A stretch of DNA of 64,000 bases, from assembly GCA_003991915.1 (NCBI GenBank), contig RQTK01000300.1, positions 247,193 to 311,192 of the forward strand, written 5' to 3'. Positions within the stretch are counted from its first letter, which is position 1. Every line of letters begins with the position of its first letter. Shown here one piece after another: positions 59,701 to 64,000 of this stretch. The notes under the pieces are model-generated. The model was not told where the DNA came from and ran no database searches. It saw only the letters and a program-made list of their open reading frames with translations. The position numbers and the translations under genes are program-made. This stretch comes from Elysia chlorotica (Eukaryota > Mollusca > Gastropoda > Plakobranchidae).

Positions 59701-61283
59701 GTGCTGTTCTTTCAAGACCAAGACAACTTTTGGGGGAGTACAGCAAATTGAAATATACAATGAAGTTCCCTTCTATAACTTTGTCATGCACCAATAGTAT
59801 TAATCGGATGGACAGGAAATTCGGTAATCTCGCGACCTTCACCTTGGATAGAACCCGGAAGAGGATCGAAAGTGGTACATTCATGTACACAAATCCTATT
59901 GGACCTATTGTTATACAATAGATTTTAGTCGATAATTTTCGTAGATCTATACCCTTTTTGATAAAATCTAATAATTTATAAAATGGAATTTTAACTTAGG
60001 ACTGTTGCTGAAGTAAAAACATCATTCTATTAAATCCATCCTCTACGTTTTGTCTCCCTTCAAACGCTTCAGCAAAACAGCGTCTAAACATTGATATGTT
60101 CCAATTTTCTTCTCCTTGGTGTCATTAGAAGGGGCCACTAAAAAACCAAACTATTTAACAAACGGAAAAGAGACCACCAAGCGTCGATACATGGGAATTA
60201 CGATGTTGGCACTAACGCCAACTATCCTGATGGAGCTAAAGGACAAATTGCGGGAATTTCCTGAAGACATCACTTCGGGAGTGTATATCCATAAAGTGGT
60301 GGTCAGTTCTCCAGCATACAAGTGAGTACATTGAGTCTTGGTACTGGGGTAGGCTTCTTAGGCTCTGAGGTAGCACTATGGCGCCATGGAACAACCACGC
60401 TTCAGGCAAAATGAAAAGAAAAGAAACCCAAAACCCAACAACTGTTCATTAGGCTGAAAATTGTGACAGTTGAAGGCACTTTTTTCAAAAACTCAATGCT
60501 GCCGCAGATGAAGTGGTTAAAATCAATATTAACATTACATTGAACCGTAGATGACTAAGATGTTGAACCAGTAGAAATGTAAATATCTAGGTGTCTGGAA
60601 TCGCTATAGAGAACAAACAAATAATTGCCTATATTTTTTTTTAGAAAACCTTTTATGTGCGAAGAAAAACAGTAAAAGAAGACATTGGTGAAAAGTACAA
60701 AAAAAAAGCAACGAAAAAGATAGACAGAGTAAAGGAAGATACACAGAGTTAAGGAGGAGGAGGAGGAGGGGAAGGAGGAGGGGGAGGAAGAGGAGGAGGA
60801 GAAGGAGGAAAGAGGAGGAGGAGGAGAAGAAGAAGAAGAAGAAGAAAAAGAAATATAACAAAAAGAGAAGGGAGATTGCGACTTGTACGGACACGATGAT
60901 GATGATGAGGAAGTTGAGTTGGTTTTTAACGTCCAACATAATGATGATGAGGAAGACGAAAAGTTGGAGAAATAGGCAGCAGAGGAAGAAGAGGATGAAT
61001 AGATGGAAATGAGTGATGAGGGGACAATTCTAATTTAACATGTGTATTTTCTAACGCTGTCGACAAATTCCCTGCTTGTGTTAAACTTTAATAATGTTAT
61101 CGCTCCAACTGCATTCCCAGCGGTGGCCTTCATGCCGGAGACGTTATCGTAGAAATCAACGGGAAACCCATCCGTAGCGCAAGCGATGTGTACGAGATGG
61201 TGGAGAAAGACGAGACACTCAACGTCACAGTAATCCGGGGCAGTCACCGAGAAATATATTCCGTAGACACGGAGTCAGTTTGA
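53443..61283 (+). CDS. HTRA2: HTRA2/Omi-like mitochondrial serine protease, one segment not found
   Basis: Trypsin-fold protease plus PDZ, acting in the mitochondrial intermembrane space in protein quality control and, in some animals, in cell death. Exons: 53443-53688, 54336-54634, 55737-55941, 56230-56325, 57050 or 57054-57082, 57710-57824, 60129-60321, 61121-61283 (stop 61281-61283). Exon 1 gives a basic, possibly mitochondrial presequence. Residues 121-142 are a membrane segment, followed by [20 protein letters not shown]. His211 lies in TNAHVV, Asp241 in CDLATVKI and Ser in [12 protein letters not shown] residues include [13 protein letters not shown] and [16 protein letters not shown]. 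Between [10 protein letters not shown] (exon 4) and GNSGG the family has about 35 residues (SGIVSS through YIQTDAAI); none are visible. Joining exon 4 at the weak donor gtctgg to acceptor 57050 keeps frame and gives 449 aa without that segment. The gene may be damaged, or a piece lost from the assembly. A large gap lies in intron 2. Confidence 0.88.
53830..53928. repeat. (GATA)n microsatellite in HTRA2 intron 1
   Basis: About 24 GATA units with GACA and AAAT interruptions, followed by a GA-rich stretch. Confidence 0.96.
54643..54722. repeat. (CTT)n microsatellite at gap edge
   Basis: About 26 CTT units running into the assembly gap. Confidence 0.97.
54723..55570. other. assembly gap of 848 N in HTRA2 intron 2
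   Basis: Run of N between a (CTT)n tract and a (CT)n tract (55571-55641). Frames read through it are artefacts. Reading-frame continuity of exons 2 and 3 (AG plus C) suggests that no coding exon is lost in it. Confidence 1.
55571..55641. repeat. (CT)n microsatellite at gap edge
   Basis: About 35 CT units, with CTATCT, CTGTCT and TTT interruptions, at the right edge of the gap. Confidence 0.96.
56718..56762. repeat. (GA)n microsatellite in HTRA2 intron 4
   Basis: About 22 perfect GA units, in the interval where the missing coding segment would be expected. Confidence 0.96.
57205..57690 (+). mobile_element. LINE 3'-end fragment with RT-associated zinc-binding motif (HTRA2 intron)
   Basis: The frame [27 protein letters not shown] matches the C-terminal zinc-binding domain (zf-RVT pattern C-x2-C...C-P) of LINE reverse transcriptases, with a stop about 15 codons on. 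The 3' part ends in TCTCTATGGGATAATAAAGG, a tail of the type seen in several LINE clades. Confidence 0.6.
58308..59345. mobile_element. possible DNA transposon remnant with imperfect inverted termini (HTRA2 intron 6)
   Basis: TTGCACCAACGTGATTTAAT near 58313 and, inverted, TTGCACCAGTGTGGTTTAAC ending near 59340 agree at 16 of 20 bases. GTTTAAC and GGTTTA-type motifs recur inside both ends. No transposase is recognised in the 1-kb interior. Confidence 0.3.
59552..59625 (+). repeat. tRNA-like sequence (pseudo-tRNA or SINE head)
   Basis: GGTATAGCTTTGTCGGCAGA has an A-box pattern and GGTTTGATTCTCC a B-box pattern at tRNA spacing. The anticodon loop would be TTCTAAT. No convincing acceptor stem, so it is not called a functional tRNA. 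It is followed by GACCAGACCGCTCTG and an inverted AGACC/GGTCT stretch. Confidence 0.4.
60753..60848. repeat. (GGA)n/(GAA)n purine-rich tract
   Basis: Imperfect GGA and GAA triplets, all-purine over about 95 bases, in HTRA2 intron 7. It is flanked by a SINE tail fragment at 60912-60940. Confidence 0.93.
60912..60940 (-). repeat. SINE tail fragment, minus orientation, copy 12
   Basis: AGTTGAGTTGGTTTTTAACG followed by TCCAACAT is the family tail; only about 29 bp remain. Confidence 0.55.
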
Positions 61284-61294
61284 ATATGTACCAA

Positions 61295-61300
61295 AATAAA
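61295..61300 (+). terminator. polyadenylation signal of HTRA2
   Basis: AATAAA begins 12 bases after the stop codon, implying a very short 3' UTR unless a later signal is used. Confidence 0.5.
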
Positions 61301-61687
61301 TTACATTTGGCTGTAAGTACATTTTCAAGGTAGTTTACAACTCGTCGTAAGAATATGGGATGAGGAATATTGCGACGGGTCGTAAGCTACTACGACGTTG
61401 TGCTTACGACCCATTGTCGCCATGTAAGGGGCTGTTTTTAGATCTACTTGTTTCCAGTGGTACTTGTTTTATACGTGTATTAGAAAAGGTATAACCAGAC
61501 TATATCCATGTAATGACCTTTTCAACCACTAGGGCCTATGGATATATACTAATTACTATGTTTCAACGGTTATTCTACTAGTCTTAGTCTAGAATGTATA
61601 TCATTACCCCGGTACTATCATGGGGTTCCATAAAATCGGCATCCCGACATCTAATATCTGTCTTAATAATTAGATAGGGATAGACTT

Positions 61688-62610
61688 CAGCGACATGCAT
61701 TAGGCATTGAATTCAGCACCGTGCATTAGGCATTGGATCCAGTAACGTACATTAGGCATTGAATTCAGCACCGTGCATTGGGCATTGAATTCAGCACCGT
61801 GCATTAGGCATTGGATCCAGTAACGTACATTAGGCATTGAATTCAGCACCGTGCATTAGGCATTGAATTCAGCACCGTGCATTAGGCATTGGATCCAGTA
61901 ACGTACATTAGGCATTGAATTCAGCACCGTGCATTAGGCATTGGATCCAGTAACGTACATTAGGCATTGAATTCAGCACCGTGCATTAGGCATTGGATCC
62001 AGTAACGTACATTAGGCATTGAATTCAGCACCGTGCATTAGGCATTGGATCCAGTAACGTACATTAGGCATTGAATTCAGCACCGTGCATTAGGCACCGT
62101 GCATTAGGCATTGAATTCAGGACCGTGCATTAGGCATTGAATTCAGTACCGTGCGTTAGGCATTAATTCAGGACCGTGCATTAGGCATTGAATCCAGTAA
62201 CGTACATTAGGCATTGAATTCAGTAACGTACATTAGGCATTGAATTCAGTAGGGTGCAATATGCATTGAATGCACTAGGCAATGAATTCAGCATCGTGTA
62301 TTAGGCAATGAATTGAGTACCGCACACTAGGCATTGAATTCAGTACCGTGCGTTAGGTATTGAATCCAGTAACGTACATTAGGCATTGAATTCAGTACCG
62401 CGCACTAGGCATTGAATTCAGGACCGTGCATTAGGCATTGCATTCAGTGCCGCGCATTAGGCATTGAATTCAGAACCGTGCATTAGGCATTAAATCAGTA
62501 CCGTGCATAATGCATTGAATTCAGTACCGTGCACTAGGCATTGAAATCAGTACCGTGCGTTAGGCATTAATTCAGGACCGTGCATTAGGCATTGAATTCA
62601 GCATCGTACA
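61688..62610. repeat. 26-bp minisatellite array with two alternating monomer types
   Basis: About 35 copies of a 26-bp unit. Type A is GAATTCAGCACCGTGCATTA with GGCATT; type B is GGATCCAGTAACGTACATTA with GGCATT. In 61690-62090 A and B largely alternate, giving a 52-bp higher-order unit and regularly spaced EcoRI and BamHI recognition sequences. The right half is more degenerate (GTACCG and GGACCG variants, some truncated units). The array begins about 400 bp after HTRA2. Confidence 0.97.
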
Positions 62611-64000
62611 TCGTAATGAGCATAATATCGTACTCCTTGATAATTTTTCACATAATTTTCTTGTCTCAGCATAAAACAGTACTAGCTGGTATCAGTTCTG
62701 ATTTTATTTTTGAATGTTACAAATGTTTAACAAGCAATTCTAAATATTTTTAAAATATTAGCTTGTCTTCTTTATTTTATTTGAAGTAATGTAATTATAT
62801 TCGTAAACAAAACCCGAAGAAATCAATACATGTGGGAAAAGTGTTTTATGGATAGTGATAGTGCTTTAGGTTTTCTTGCGTCTTGTTTCCCCAGATATTC
62901 TTTTTTAATCATCCCTCATAGAGAAAAAATGATGTAGCCCATAGTCCGCATTTACCATGTCGTCACATTGCAAACAGAGGCTAAAAGTAATACTAATAGT
63001 CTTTCTCAAAATCAGTAGTTTTCAGTAAGACGAAAGAAGGTGTACAAAATTGTTTTTTTATTTTTAAATGCAGCTGATTTTAAAATTATAATCTTAACAA
63101 ATGTGGCCAAGCCAACGTTTCTTGTTATAGAACAGACAGATGGGGAATCATTTAAAGACTCTTATGGTGGGTCAGTGTTATTTTCGTCTCTCTGAGAGAT
63201 ATACCTTTGTGTTAGCAACGTGATCATATAAATATATCAACCATTTCAGAGTAATGGTAGGCCTACGACTTGGACCGACAGTGGGATTTAGTTAGTTGAA
63301 ACTTGTGAAGTGAAATATCTAAGCTTAATCTTTAGAGAAAGTTGTTTTATATAAAATATAGTCATAAATAACACCACTAGAGATATAAAATACCATATTC
63401 TACTTTTTTTTTTTTTTTTTTTAAATTTTTGACATGACTTCCAATAGATCTAGTCGTTGGGCAACAAATTCCCAACTCTGCAAATCTATGAAAGGAAAAA
63501 AAAACCCTATCTAAAATAGTTTTGCAATTTTCTATAGGACCGGTTGTTTTCAACAATAGTAATTTATTATAATCTATTTCAATGTTTACAACGCAATTTT
63601 CAGCCACGCGCCTTATCATTTTACTTTTTGTAAGGGAACCAGTTATTGCATCGCTTGGAAAGTATATAGCATAGTTACAAAACGTACAATATTTACATAC
63701 TGTCTTTGATTGTTTATAGTTATAGTGTATTGTATAAGTTATTTACAATAATTATTTTGTTTCAGTTGAAATTTTTGAAACCAATAAAGACGAGAAATGA
63801 TTTAGGGTATATTTCTAATAATGAGTATTCATTTCGTTTCGATTTTCTACTTAACTGTTTCTGTTCTTTTTGTACTGAGATATTTGATAAAACTGATAAT
63901 ACATGCGTGTAAAGCATTCACACACATAAAGTATAAACACGCTAATCAGTAGCTTTTGCTTTTGTGTCAAAGCCATCTTAATTAGCAGAAAAAATCATTT
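62611..64000. other. AT-rich DNA without recognised features
   Basis: No exon, transposon or RNA gene recognised. Short open frames here are consistent with chance in AT-rich sequence. A T16-type homopolymer lies near 63403-63422. Confidence 0.55.

Larger units (their letters stand above)
57825..60128 (+). other. HTRA2 intron 6
   Basis: 2.3 kb holding the possible DNA transposon remnant and the tRNA-like sequence entered separately. The remaining sequence is AT-rich and shows no exon. Confidence 0.65.

Noticed and set aside
61688..62610. CRISPR-like array of repeats and spacers
   Set aside because: The units are contiguous 26-bp monomers with no unique spacers, and the genome is eukaryotic.

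Overview
The window is nuclear animal DNA, AT-rich, with spliced genes, short exons in long introns, many microsatellites and dispersed retroelements. Exon structure and protein similarity suggest a lophotrochozoan. A mollusc, perhaps a heterobranch gastropod, is my best guess from the frequent degenerate TCTAGATC clusters and the SINE style, but this is an inference. There are two assembly gaps (34313-34337 and 54723-55570).

Layout: (1) 1-1172, minus strand: the first two coding exons of an MRCK/CDC42-binding kinase (CDC42BP) that runs off the left edge. (2) 1.2-11.8 kb: no coding exon recognised; microsatellites, tRNA-derived SINEs, TCTAGATC clusters and candidate divergent promoters for the kinase and for the next gene. 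(3) 11853-28839, plus: a complete 22-exon GANAB gene (glucosidase II alpha, about 921 aa), followed at 29454-31317 by a direct tandem copy of its last three exons and 3' region. (4) 32.5-37.4 kb: intergenic, with an inverted LINE/SINE structure, a gap and long inverted repeats. (5) 37495-48115, plus: 11 exons of an ACP7-type purple acid phosphatase, whose last short exon is not identified. Intron 8 holds a truncated LTR retrotransposon on the minus strand. (6) 50-53.4 kb: three SINEs and microsatellites. (7) 53443-61283, plus: a HTRA2/Omi-like mitochondrial serine protease with all three catalytic residues but no visible exon for about 35 residues just before the catalytic serine motif. (8) 61.7-62.6 kb: a 26-bp minisatellite that partly alternates EcoRI-type and BamHI-type monomers; then AT-rich DNA without recognised genes.

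The four genes are unrelated housekeeping or secretory-pathway genes (actin/kinase signalling, ER N-glycan trimming, acid phosphatase, mitochondrial protein quality control). Nothing suggests they act as one system. The most notable items are the tandem duplication of the GANAB 3' end, the missing HTRA2 segment, the LTR element with RT-RNase H next to its 3' LTR and no integrase between, and the two-monomer minisatellite. Exon boundaries were read by eye from GT/AG sites, reading-frame continuity and remembered family sequence; no alignment or search was run.
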